Shown here piece by piece: positions 24,991 through 35,660 of a stretch of DNA of 64,000 nucleotides. Source of the stretch: Aristolochia californica. Its lineage: Eukaryota > Streptophyta > Magnoliopsida > Piperales > Aristolochiaceae. Every line of letters starts with the position of its first letter. The first letter of the stretch is position 1. The translations under genes were made by a program, and so were the position numbers. A model generated the notes under the pieces. The model was not told the DNA's origin and did no database searches. It saw only the letters and a list, made by a program, of their open reading frames with translations. The stretch covers positions 21,313,227-21,377,226 of the forward strand of contig JARWKL010000012.1 of assembly GCA_029961685.1 (NCBI GenBank), read 5' to 3'.

Positions 24991-25954
24991 AAACAAGGAA
25001 GGATGTAAAAGGAAGTCATATATTAATAATTGATTTTACATCAAAATGTCAAAGAATATAAAAATTCATGTCAAATAAAGTATAGAAAAAGGGTATTTTT
25101 AATAAAAAATTAAATCAATTAATTTTTACTCCTTTGTATACAAAAAAAAAGTAGAAATTTAAGGGAAATACTCTCTTCAAAATTTGCCAACAATAAAAGA
25201 GATAGAAGGGTAGTTTGGTCAATTGGAGAGGATATGTTGGGGATTTATTGAAATTAAGAAGGGGGTTTGGGTACTCCAAACGTTATCCATTTTAATAGTA
25301 GTCGCGGTAGGTCAAGAAGGAAAGTTGGGGCGGGCTAACAAGGGAAGCACCAACGTGAGCATTGCACAAGGAGAAAATCCATCTTGCCTTCCCAACAAAG
25401 CTTCTACTTCGATCTCTGCCTCATCTTTTGGCGTTTCCTCTTGCGTCTCCTCATATGCTTCTTCTTCCACTGCAAAATGCAATAAAGAACCCTTAAAAAA
25501 ACATAGTTGACTAGAGGAAGAAATCGGAGACTAAGACTGAGAGGAAAAACAAATACTCCTTTTCGCTCAATCGACGCTGTCGAACAAGGAAGAAATTTGA
25601 TTCATATAATCACTTTTTTTTTGCCAGTATGACAGAAGTACAAGGATTCAACTCCACTTCATATAATATTTGAACTGAACATTGGTTCAGTTCCATTTAA
25701 CAAGATAGATATTGATTAGTATAGGTTGATTTAGAATCAAATTCAAAAGAACTTCACCATATTTCCACTAAATTCTATAGAAATATCATCATTCAGATAA
25801 TCTACATATGTTACCGGTGTTGTTTTTGTGCTAATACTTAACATAGATAGTTTCACATTTATCATGCTAATTATTCTTAACACAACCACTCATATTAAGG
25901 CTTGATATTTAACATGTTTCAAATATCATAAAATATCATAGACCAGATTACTGA
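24991..25954 (+). other. Interior of long-TIR element; small unrecognised open frame 25223-25510
   Basis: A 95-codon open frame starts MERICWGF and ends in a Ser-rich tail (SSFGVSSCVSSYASSST). It has no recognised domain, signal peptide or splice support, and base composition changes around it. It may be captured host exon sequence or chance. The rest shows nothing recognisable. Confidence 0.25.
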
Positions 25955-26370
25955 CCTTAGCTTGAAACTTGGCATCCAGAAGAATATTGTTTATCTTCAC
26001 ATCTCAGTGAACATAGTGGTTATGTATACACTCTAGTCCCCTTGTTGCATCAAGAGCAATTTGAACTCTAGTGGTCCATTGAATTGGAGTGGAACTTGGA
26101 ACACCTTGAGATGAACCGGAAGCAATTCACCATAGTGATCTTGAACAAAAAAAACATGGCATAAATTTTGAATCAGTTGCCAAGGAGGAAATCAATCGCG
26201 AATATATCTAAATGAAATATTATGAAAACAAAACACCATCAAGGAAAGAATTTAAACTATAGATCATTAGTACCGGGGTTGTGTAAATGACTACTCAGTG
26301 CACCATTTTGTGCAAATTCTTACATGAGAAACAAAGAATCTCCTCCAACTGCATATCCAACTAGGTCAAC
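25955..26370 (-). pseudogene. LysM receptor-like kinase (LYK) fragment, captured and decayed
   Basis: Minus-strand translation gives VDLVGYAVGGDSLFLM, a stop, then EFAQNGALSSHLHNPG near 26270-26370. After an intron-like gap comes [20 protein letters not shown], then HYVH, a stop in place of the RD arginine, and DVKINNILLDAKFQAKVSN near 25955-26090. The order and wording ([49 protein letters not shown] in the family) point to the kinase domain of LysM receptor kinases of the CERK1/LYK3 type. Only the hinge-to-catalytic-loop part is present, with retained exon/intron structure, so it was probably captured from genomic DNA. Non-functional. Confidence 0.7.
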
Positions 26371-26699
26371 CTATATACAGAGGAGTAGAACATAGCCAAG
26401 TCAAATGTCAATTAAAACTTAAAAAACATTGAGGTAAATGACAAATCAAACATTTTTCAAGGAACCTGATGGACTAGTAGCTTCTAGGAAGAATGAGATT
26501 AAGATTTCATGAAAGATTAAATGTCATGAAAACAAATTGTAATCCTTTTGATTCGTGATTGACCTCCATCATAACTATCAAAATATCCATACTTCTCCTT
26601 CAATTTTCCATTGTATCGACAAAAGAACCCAATAACTGACGCCATATTATCTACAAAATCTACATATATTAGTAAGTGTCTATTTATGTAAAAAATATC

Positions 26700-27440
26700 T
26701 AAGTCTTATGACTAGTCCTAACAATGCAAAAACACACCTAAGTCCAAATTCACCGAACACCCCTGGTAGAGCCCCATATGACTTCGAAGTCTTTGAACCA
26801 TACCTCGTCAGTGATGGGGGTTAGGTTTCATTGCCTCATGGACGCCCGTGCAGGTGACTCAGCCAAGTTTGAAGTGGACTCAACCCACCCTCCATTGCCT
26901 AACCTACTCTTAAATAAACTCTTTACCCATCCCTAAGGACACATGGAAATACAATAAAACATAAACAAATTTATTTTCGTGTGGTGGTTACTTATAACAC
27001 CCGAATCTTCTCACCACATGGCAAAATTATTCCATAACACTTCAAAATTATTCAACAATATTCTACAACATTTAAAAATTGATCAAACTAATTCCATAGT
27101 AGATGACTAGTTCTAACAATGCAAAAAAAGTTCAAATTCACTGAACACCCCTGGTAGAACCCAATATAATTTCGCATTCACTACTAACCGTACCTCATTA
27201 GTGATGGGGGTCGGGTTTCATTGGCTAATGGACGCCCGTGCAGGCGACTTAGCCTAGTTTGAACTGGACTCAACCCACCCTCCATTACCCAACCTACTCT
27301 TAATCAGACTTTGTACCTATCCTAGTAACTAGGTCAAACATAATAAAACATAAACAAAACAAAAAAAACCCATGTGGTGGATATTTATAACACCCAAATC
27401 TCCTCACCACATGGATCATTCCATGACACTTCAAATTTAT
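26700..27440. repeat. Diverged tandem duplication, about 390-bp unit
   Basis: Two copies, about 26712-27060 and 27107-27440, share GAACACCCCTGGTAGA, GTGATGGGGGT, TGGACGCCCGTGCAGG, GGACTCAACCCACCCTCCAT and ACCACATGG. Similarity is interrupted by indels. No coding frame. Confidence 0.75.
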
Positions 27441-28252
27441 TTAACAACAACTAGCAACTAAAAATCATGCAAATCTTATCTCAATAGAGTAAACTGCAAC
27501 TTTATAAATCAGAAAATTAAACTAAATGCATAAATCATAAATTAAACCAAATTAAACTAGAACCTTAAAAAAATACAACATTCAATGGCATAGGAATCCA
27601 TAAATTAAAATACAAAAAATTAATAAATATAGAGATCAATTCAATCAAGTTTCAATTAAACTTTACAATAATTTTAATTTATCAGCAATTGACAAAAAAA
27701 TCATTAACAGAAAATCAGTAATTAAATACCTAAATTAAAATCAACATGATAATCAAATACAGTAATTAGATTCAATTAACAAAAGCTCTAAAACATCACC
27801 CTGTTAAATCAGCTTCTAAAATTCAAATACGGGTTTGGAGGGTGAGTAGGGCTTCAATTTTGAGAGAGGGGGCGATGAGAGGGTGAAATGATAGGGTATT
27901 AAGAGAGGGGGCGCTGAGAGGAAATTATAGGGTTTGGTTTTGAGAGAGGGATCAGCAAGGAGATGAAATAATAAGCTTAGGTTTTGAGAAAGGGGCAGCG
28001 AGAGGATCAACAAAGAGGAACAGATAAGAAGAGTGAGAGATGTGGTTGAGACAAAGTCTGGGTTAAGAGGAAGAGAGGGCGGTTGAGAGGGGGGCGTCGA
28101 GGGCAAGGGCGAGGCCAAGCGGCGACAGTAGGGGAGCAGTGGGGAGCGTTGGTAGTTGGCACTGTGAGAGGGCGAGAGGAGAGGAGAGGAGAATAGTGAC
28201 ATGGCATGAGGGCTCACGTGGTGCGAGATGACATGGCATGATGAGTGTTAAT
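27441..28252. other. AT-rich then GA-rich interior of the long-TIR element
   Basis: 27441-27815 is AT-rich with nothing recognisable. 27820-28030 has four diverged copies of a unit built on GGTTTTGAGAGAGGGG(C/A)G, giving Ser/Pro/Leu-rich minus-strand frames that look like by-products of the repeat. Confidence 0.5.
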
Positions 28253-28380
28253 ATATAATGATGTGGCATCATACTTGGGCGTTGATGTGTCAGAATAGTG
28301 ACATGGTTGTCGACGTGTCAATTGACTCACCGAGTGCTGATGACATCACGATGCGTAATCAGTCAAAGCCTACGTGTCAC
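28253..28380 (-). repeat. Right terminal inverted repeat
   Basis: Reverse complement begins GTGACACGTAGGCTTTG and carries GAGTCAATTGACACGT and ATGCCACATCATTATA like the left end. Confidence 0.8.
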
Positions 28381-28511
28381 TTTTGTACACATATATAGAT
28401 TGACTTTGCTGTAGAAAAGACTAAATTAATTGGAAGGGAAAACGAATTGCCGTCTTCTTCCTCTGCCATTCATAAGGTCTACGTCAGATACAGTAGTCAA
28501 TCTTTCGTGCT

Positions 28512-28657
28512 TATAAAACTGCCAGAGCTTGGTTTGAGGAAGAGAGGGCTAGGGTGATGCTTCTCAAGTACATGTTTGTTCTTCCTTTTGCTTGCCTAAC
28601 ATCTTTTTTCACTTCTTTGTAGAGGAGGTTGAAACCCAGCTGTGAATCACTACCAAC
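28512..28657 (+). promoter_or_regulatory. Core promoter and 5' leader of kinase A
   Basis: TATAAA at 28512-28517 lies 146 bp before the start codon, as in copies B-D (145-146 bp). The leader carries a 21-codon upstream ORF, 28557-28622 (MLLKYMFVLPFACL...). Two substitutions relative to B disturb the leader palindrome found in the other copies. Confidence 0.7.
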
Positions 28658-29544
28658 ATGGCGGTGGCTCGTTTCATCTTCTCTCTGGTCATACTTTCCC
28701 TCCGTTTCTTCTTCTCAGCGAGTCAGACGCAGGAAGTAATCAGCGCAGACCCGGCATACTACTACAACACCTGTGGCACCTCCACTTGCGGCAACCTATC
28801 CCTGCTATACCCTTTTAATGTCCCAAGATTTTGTGGGCACCCTGACCTCAGAGTCACCTGTGTCAACAATGAGCGTCTCGTCCTCTCCAGTACAAATATC
28901 CCTACTGCAGAGCCCCACCGCATGGTGAGCAATTTCAGCATTGACTCAGCCGGTATCTCACTCTTCATCGCCAGCGACGCGCTCTTTGGCTGTGGACCTG
29001 TAACGAGAAAGAGCTTCATAATGAACTCCAACATCTTGTCCCTCTCCAACGAGTACAAGTACGGCACCCTACACTTCAATCATCGTTAGCTACCCTGAGT
29101 GTGAGAACTTTTTCGTTTTCACAACGGAGAACGTTAATGTGACTGCTATTAAAGATTTGAGAGACTACCTTAAGAGGGGTTTCAAGATCCGGTAAACGAC
29201 GACGACGGCTTGCCGGAATTGCCAGACTACCGGAGGGAGGTGCGGTTCCAGTCCTAGTGGGGTTTTCATGTGCTTCTGCGCTTCAAGTGCTCATCGATTG
29301 AATTGCAGTGACGGTGAGTCTGTTTATACTCAATTGGATCCTTGTCTTGATTTTACTATTTGAACTCTGGGACACCATGGGTGCTCTTTACCTCCGTCTC
29401 TGGTTAGCAGTAGCTTATATATTTCGGACATGGTCTTGGTTTATCAGGAGTGAGTGAAGATCTGCGAACTTGGTTGCCAATGAGTGGCAAATCCAAGCTT
29501 TCAAAAGGAGTTATTGCAGGTAAAACCAAACTCATCCGTCACCA

Positions 29545-29688
29545 TGTTGATTATTTTGGACCTAAAAAATCCTTTTATTGAAAAGATTAAGATGACTTAC
29601 AAATAGTTCTTCCGTTTAACAATCTGAAGAACTGGTCTAAGGACTAAAAATAATCTCGAAGGAATAGCTCTTTCTAACAATTTTAACA
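29545..29688 (-). repeat. 3' LTR of the intronic copia element
   Basis: Starts TGTTGATTATTTT on the plus strand and ends TTTTAACA. A purine-rich tract (minus AAGAGAAGA) borders it on the inside. Lacks 22 bp present in the other LTR. Confidence 0.85.
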
Positions 29689-29810
29689 TCTTCTCTTAAA
29701 TTGAATGTTTTTAGCCGTCAGTTTACACCTGAATCCGAACAAACACCTAACAGACCGCGTATATTCAAGAACGCATAAAGCTTTAAATGCTTAGTCATTA
29801 TATCTGCAAC

Positions 29811-32800
29811 TTACTCCTGCGTATGACAATGAACCATCTTTACAATTTCATCTTTTGTGAGTTTATGAAGGAAATGAAAGTGAACATCAATGTGTTTGCA
29901 GTGATCATGCATCACTGGATTTTTAGAAAGCTTGATTGCTGAACTGTTATCACAGTAAACGGTTATGGAATCATGTTGAACATGATTGAGATTTTCCAAT
30001 ATCCTATTTATCCATATTGCTTGACAGGTACATGAGGTTGCAACAATGAACTCAGCTTCAGTAGTGGACAAGGCGACTACAGGTTGATTCTTCGAGGACC
30101 AAAACACTGCTCCTGAGCCCAACATAAACACATAACTTGAAGTGTTTTTCCTCTCATCTAAATCTCCAACATAATCACTATCTGTATAAGCAATCAATTC
30201 CTGACTTCCTCCCTTCTTATAGAACACACCAAAATCAATAGTACCTTTCAAATACATTAATATCCTATTTGTTGTTTGGAAATGAAGTTTAGTAGGGCAA
30301 TCCATGAATCTATTGATGGGACTCACTACAAACATAACATCTAGACAAGTGGCAGTCAAATACGTAAAACTTCCCACAATTTGCTTATAGAAAGTATTGT
30401 CTATCCTCACTCCATGTCCATTTTTCATGAGCTTGAATCTAGGAACCATAGGATTGCAAACTGGGTTGCACTTGTCCATGTTGAACCTCTCCAACACTTC
30501 TTGCACATATTTCTTTTGACTAATAAAGATGCCATCTGATCTTTGTATCACTTCAATGCCAAGAAAGTATCTCATTTTTCCAAGATCAGTCATATCAAAT
30601 TCAGGGATCATTTTTTTTAAATTCAGCAAACATAAACTCATCATTCCCAGTAAATATAAGATCATCCACATAGAGACACACAATTAAGATCTTACATCCA
30701 TTTCCAGTCTTGATGAATAAAGTTTGTTCATGGTGGCATTTCTCAAATCCTTATTTCATAAAATGGGTCTCAATATGACTATACCAAGTTTGTGGAGTTT
30801 GTTTAAGTCCATACAAGGTTTTTTTTCAGTCTCAAAACCTTCTGCTCATTGCCCTTTTGTTCATAGCCAAGAGGTTGTTCGAAAAATACTTTTTCACTAA
30901 GGTTCACCATGAAAGAAGGCTGATTTTACGTCTAATTGGTAGATTGTTCATTCCTTTAGAGCTGCAAGAGAAATCACCAGTCGAATTGCATCTAACCGAG
31001 CAACAGGTGAAAAAACTCAGTATAATCTACTCCATGTTTTTTAGTGTATCCCTTTGTGACCAATCGGGTTTTGTTCTTATCCATTTCTCCATTCTCATTG
31101 AGCTTTATCTCGTAAACCCATTTTACCCCAATCTTCTTTGCTTCAGCAGCTAAGTCTGTCAAATCCACGTATCATTTCTCTCTATTGCTTCTATTTCTGT
31201 ATCTATTGGTTTTCTCCACTTCATACTTTTCACAGGATTGCCAAATAAGACTGGATCATTGCCTACAAACAAAGCTTGGTATGCAGTATTTTCTTCCTCA
31301 AAGATACCTTCTCCACTTTCATAATCTCTCATCCAAGCTGGTGGCCTTCTGACTCTTTCTTCATTGCCATTACTCATATTTTCTTCATTTGATTCATATG
31401 AATGATCACCTTCTATATCTTTTGTTGAATTATCACGGTGATCAACTTCAATGTTTCCACTATTTTTATTTATTGTGAGAGATTATTAGTCATTTTCTCC
31501 CTGGTTTAGATCAGCTATAATAGCTTCTTTATGACTCTTGCTTCAATCCCAATTATTTTATTCTTCAAACTTCACATCTCTGCTTATTATTATCTTTTGA
31601 GAAACTGGATCATACAATATGTATGCCTTCGAATCCTCACGAACTCCGAGTAGAATACATCTCACACTCTTATCATCAAGATTAGTCCTCTTATTATCAA
31701 GAATACGAATATGTGATATGCAACCAAACACTCTAAAACAATCAAGTGATGGTTTAATTCCACTCCAAGCTTCTTCTAGATTCATGTTTTTAACTATCAA
31801 AGTTGAACTTCTATTTAGAACATAGATAGTCTAATTGACTGCTTCGGCCCAAAAATTTTTTGGAACCTTTCTTCCTTAAAGCATGCTTCGAACCATATTC
31901 ATAATGGTTTGGTTCTTTCTTTTCTGCAACTCCATTCTGTTGTGGAGTATATGTTGCAGTCAGTTGTCTACGTATGCCATTTTTCTTACAAAAAATTGTG
32001 AACTCGTGTGATGTAAATTCTCCTCCACGATCAATGCAAAAACATTTTATATATGAACCAGTTTCTTTCTCAACATGACTCTTATAATTCTTAAAAGTAA
32101 TGAAAGCTTCTAATTTATCTACTAAGAAATAAACCCAAGTTTTGCGGCTAAAATCATAAATGAAAGTCATTAGGTACTTTTTCTCGCCGTTTGAAGTAGG
32201 GTTGATTGGACCACAGATGTCGACATGCACCAATTGAATATTCTAAGAAGCCCTCCATGTGCTCTCTTTTGGAAATGGTTCTCTGCGTTGTTTTCCTACC
32301 AAACAGTCTTCACATACCGTCGAAGGAGCTGTAAATTGAGACTATCCATTCACCATTCTTTTTTGTTGAAGAGTTTTTAAGTCATTGAAGCTTAAATGTC
32401 CATATCTAAAGTGCCAAAGCTGAGCTGGATCTTCTGTAAGAGAAGAAAAATATATTTCTTCTTTTAGTTGTTTTTGGGTAGGTAAGATGAACATTCTATT
32501 TGTGGTCATTGCAGTCTCTATGATCAATCTCCTCTCAGGATGATAAATTTTATATTTCATATGTTGTATGAGAATTGCAAGCCCCTTTTCTTGTAGTTGT
32601 CCAACACTTCACTGTAACCTGAATCAAGGAACCATAACTTCTCTTTACTAGCTTCCTTGGAGTCCACATATGCCATTAACAATATTTCTTCATTAACTTC
32701 TGCATAGTGTGCCTTTGTCTCTGTCCCCTTTGTTGGGCATTCATATTGAAAATATCTAAGTTTATGACAATTGTAACGCTCAATGGTAGACTTGTCAAAG

Positions 32801-33134
32801 TTTTGCCTACCTCGTCCTCTTCCTCTAAATATGCAAGACCTCGTCCTCTTCCTCCTGATTGTCCTTCATAAGTAACCTTCAATGCTTGTTATTCCACAAT
32901 ATGAATATTCATGCGTTGTTCATGCACTAGAAGATTGCTTTGTAGTACATCAATGAACAAGGTGTCTTCAATAGTGCACACAACATAATTGATTTTTGTA
33001 GTCATAAATCTTAGAATATTTTTAATGACCACAATATCCTCCATTTTCTCACCATGAACCCTCATCTTGTTGGTTATAGTAAGGGTTTGAGCAAAATATT
33101 CATTCATAGATTTTCTTACCGTCATGTTGAGCAC
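29811..33134 (-). pseudogene. Decayed copia gag-pol polyprotein
   Basis: The minus strand from 33134 reads gag (MLNMTVRKSMNEYFAQTL), a Gly/Arg-rich linker and degenerate zinc knuckle near 32750, pre-integrase (LWHFRYGHLSFNDLKTL, 32342-32560), and integrase (MVHVDICGPINP... YTPQQNGVAEKKE, 31811-32233). The integrase C-terminus (VFGCISHIRI, 31558-31800) follows, then RT and RNase H (29811-30683: FLGIEV, LMYLKGTIDFGVFY, YTDSDYVGDLDERKNTSSYV, STTEAEF, HCKHIDVHFHFL). The RT core YVDD is readable near 30650-30680 but in a shifted frame after a run of A. At least six frame breaks make it inactive. Confidence 0.9.
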
Positions 33135-33379
33135 CTCAAATTTCTTTCAAAGTGTTTGTCGTTGTACATGTTATACCCTTGTCGCCCCCTTGTACTTTAG
33201 CTTTGCATATGCAATCACCTTCTTTTGTCCTTATGTGGGTTTGCCCCTACTTTTGGCGTAGAGATTCCTTCCTCTATCAAGTCCCAATATTCATTCGAGC
33301 GCAAAAAAATTTCCATGAGCATATACAAGTGATCATAGCGTTTATCGAGCTTTGGAATTATTGGTTGAATAAAACTACA

Positions 33380-34020
33380 TTCAGTTGCCAATCTTACTAA
33401 GCTCCGGTCTAGTCCAATTCGGGTTGCTGGTCCGGTCTGATCCGGTTCAGGTCGCTGGTCTGGTCTGGTCCGGGTCTTATCTGCACTCGTTTACTAGCCT
33501 CAAAAGTTGACTCGGCTCGGGTCCGGCTGGTCCGGGTCTGGTCTGCACGCGATGGTTCAAATTAATTCCGCTCCATAACTTTGGGCGGAATTAATTTCAG
33601 GCCATCGTCATCGCTGGCTCCGGTAAGATGACACGAGGTTCCTGAAACACCACGGGTTGGTCGCGGGTCCGGTAAGATGAACAGTTGATTCCAGAAACAG
33701 AACGGGACAGGAAGATATCAGATTTTCCAACCGAAATAGCGAAATAGCGAGCACCAGCAGAGAGCGAGCACAGAGGCACGGGCGGAATTAATTTCAGGCC
33801 GCCGCGATGCTGGTTTCTGAAACAGCATGGGACGGGAAGATTTCAGACTTCCCGACGCTGAGGCCTCACCACCGAAATAGCGAGCACAAAGGCGCGGGCG
33901 GAATTAGTTTCAGGCCGCCGCGACGCTGGTTCCTGCAACAGCACAGGACTTCCCTCCTATGGCTGCGGCTTCGCCGATCGGAATTTTCCTCCCAGAATCG
34001 TCGCCGAACTGGTTAACACT
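33380..34020 (-). repeat. GC-rich leader of the copia element with internal repeats
   Basis: Between PBS and gag the sequence is unusually GC-rich. The word GGCGGAATTAATTTCAGGCC occurs at 33584 and 33781 and as a one-base variant at 33897, each followed by diverged GCTGGTT(T/C)CTG-type sequence (116-bp and 197-bp spacings). A CCGGTC(C/T)GGTC-rich patch lies at 33400-33540. No coding frame is convincing. Confidence 0.7.
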
Positions 34021-34034
34021 GCTCTGATACCAGA

Positions 34035-34200
34035 AGTCGATTATTTTCAAGCTGAAAAATCTGTTTATTGAAAAGATTAAGATGGCTTACAAATAGCCTT
34101 ACAAAAAACACAGAAAGTTCTTCGGTTTAACAATCCGGAAGAACTGGTCCAAGGACTAAAAATAGTCCCGAAGGAATAGTTCCTTCTAACAACTTTAACA
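34035..34200 (-). repeat. 5' LTR of the intronic copia element
   Basis: Adjacent to the PBS at 34021-34032 and ends AACTTTAACA. The first base has mutated from TG to AG relative to its partner. Confidence 0.8.
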
Positions 34201-35412
34201 CAGCAACCAGCAAAAAAAGTGAGCTATTTTTTCCTTTGTTTACCTTCTATTTCATGCTGAAACCTAATTTGATGATTTCTCCCTTCACTGTGTCCAGCTA
34301 TATCTGTTTCTGCATGTGTAGTTGTTCTGCTTGCAATTGCAACAGCAGTGGTCGTCTGTGTGATCCGGAGGAAAGCAGAAAGCGAAAAGGATGATGAAAG
34401 TGGTAGCGATGATAAGTTTAGGACAGAAACAGATTTCAAAGGTGTGGTTGATGGAATTTCACCAAGAAGATTCTCTTTCTCTCAAATAAAGAAGTTCACC
34501 TCCAATTTCTCCACCAAGCTCGGAGAGGGAGGATTTGGGAGTGTCTACAAGGGATTCATTGAAGGAAGTGGAGCTGTCGCAGTAAAGCTCTTGAAGAGAT
34601 TAAAGCAGAGTGAGAAACAATTCATGAATGAAGTTGCAACTGTAGGGAGAATTCACCATCACAATCTGGTGGGACTAATGGGTTATTGCGCCCAAGGCAA
34701 GAACAAAGCACTGGTTTACGAATTCATGGAGAGGGGTTCATTGGATAAATATATCTATGGTAAGGATCAGGAAGAACAACAAGAAGGGAAAGACGAAAAG
34801 ATGAATCTCACCTCTCAACAAATATATAATATAGCAATGGAGACTGCTAGGGGCATATTGTACTTACATAAGGGATGTAGAAGCAGAATTTTACATCTTG
34901 ATATTAAGCCTCATAATGTTTTATTAAACTCAAACTTCTCAGCTAAAGTGGCAGATTTCGGATTAGCAAGAATGATCGACAAAGATCACAGTCATGTGTC
35001 CTTAACACATGCTCAAGGGACACCAGGATATGCTGCCCCAGAGATGTGGACCAAGACTTATGGACCTATAACAGAAAAGTCTAATGTGTATAGTTATGGA
35101 ATGCTTCTCTTAGAAATGGCAGGAAGAAGGAAGAATTATGATTTGGGTGAGGAGAATACTAGCAAAGTTTATTTTCCTGACTGGATCTTCAAGAAAGCAG
35201 AGAGAGGTGAGCTAAAAGTGAGAGGTTTCGTCGGCCAAGTAAGTCCAGTTGAGACAGAGGTAACGAAGGCACAGAAAGGAGAAGAGGAAGGAGAGGAAGA
35301 AGAGATTCTGGGAAAGATGTCTTTGGTGGGGCTTTGGTGCATTCAACACATCCCTGCAAATAGACCCACAATGAGCAAAGTGATTCAAATGCTTGAAGGA
35401 ACTGTTGAGATT

Positions 35413-35660
35413 GGAATGCCCCCTCACCCATTTCCTCAGGAGTTCAATGAGGACGTCCCTACCTGTTACTTTACTGCCGTCAAGGCTTCAGTTATTCAGC
35501 CTAATGAGACTGATGAAACCCATTAAGAACAACTTGATGGAATGCCCGCTCACCCATGTCCTCTGGAGTTCAATGAGGACTTCCCTATCTTTTACTTTGC
35601 TGCTGGTAAGACTTTAGCTATTCGGTCTAGTGAGAGTGATGAAACCCATTAAGAACACCT
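35413..35660 (+). repeat. Tandem duplication of the kinase A C-terminal tail
   Basis: GGAATGCCC(C/G)CTCACCCAT...GATGAAACCCATTAAGAAC occurs at 35413 and again, diverged, at 35539 (126-bp period). The second copy lies beyond the stop codon, so the protein is unaffected. Copies B-D have one. Confidence 0.85.

Larger units (their letters stand above)
23721..28380. mobile_element. 4.66-kb long-terminal-inverted-repeat element (Mutator-like?) with captured gene piece
   Basis: The ends are inverted copies over about 120-130 bp: left GTGACACGTAGACTTTG...GAGTCAATTGACACGT, right the reverse complement, ending CTACGTGTCAC at 28380. The interior has an AT-rich satellite, an unrecognised small open frame, a LysM-kinase pseudogene fragment on the minus strand, a tandem duplication and a GA-rich repeat, but no transposase. 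Long inverted ends plus captured host sequence fit a non-autonomous Mutator-like (Pack-MULE-like) element. The target duplication is unclear: TGTACATGTATATAG (23701-23715) and TGTACACATATATAG (28384-28398) flank it but leave a few unmatched bases next to the ends. Confidence 0.7.
29545..34200 (-). mobile_element. Ty1/copia retrotransposon in intron 2 of kinase A
   Basis: LTRs at 29545-29688 (144 bp) and 34035-34200 (166 bp) share termini (...CTTTAACA / ...TTTTAACA) and sequence but differ by a 22-bp indel and many substitutions, so insertion is not recent. The PBS TGGTATCAGAGC (minus) lies at 34021-34032. Flanks are CACCA and CAGCA, a 5-bp duplication with one change. Copy B shows the empty site (CCGTCACCAATGATCC). 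Minus-strand gag, pre-integrase, integrase, RT and RNase H follow in copia order. Antisense to the host gene. Confidence 0.92.
28658..35526 (+). pseudogene. LRK10L-like receptor kinase, copy A (pseudogene with copia in intron 2)
   Basis: Exons by comparison with B: 28658-29313, 29448-29519, 34298-35526. Exon 1 starts as a normal signal peptide and cysteine-rich ectodomain but lacks 104 bp relative to B (about residues 138-172, including four cysteines), which shifts the frame to a stop at 29087-29089. A separate TAC-to-TAA change follows near 29194. Intron 1 has about 55 extra bp. Intron 2 is inflated by a 4.66-kb copia insertion. Exon 3 remains fully open: transmembrane segment, KLGEGGFGSVYKG, VAVK, HLDIKPHN, DFG, AAPE, through a 392-codon frame from 34348. 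The subdomain IX Asp is Asn (KSNVYSYG instead of KSDVYSYG), likely damaging. It cannot make a receptor, but a kinase-only product from exon 3 cannot be excluded. Confidence 0.9.

Noticed and set aside
27816..28217. 133-codon Ser/Pro/Leu-rich minus-strand ORF
   Set aside because: Opposite strand of a GA-rich tandem repeat; overlapping frames are also open, so composition explains it.
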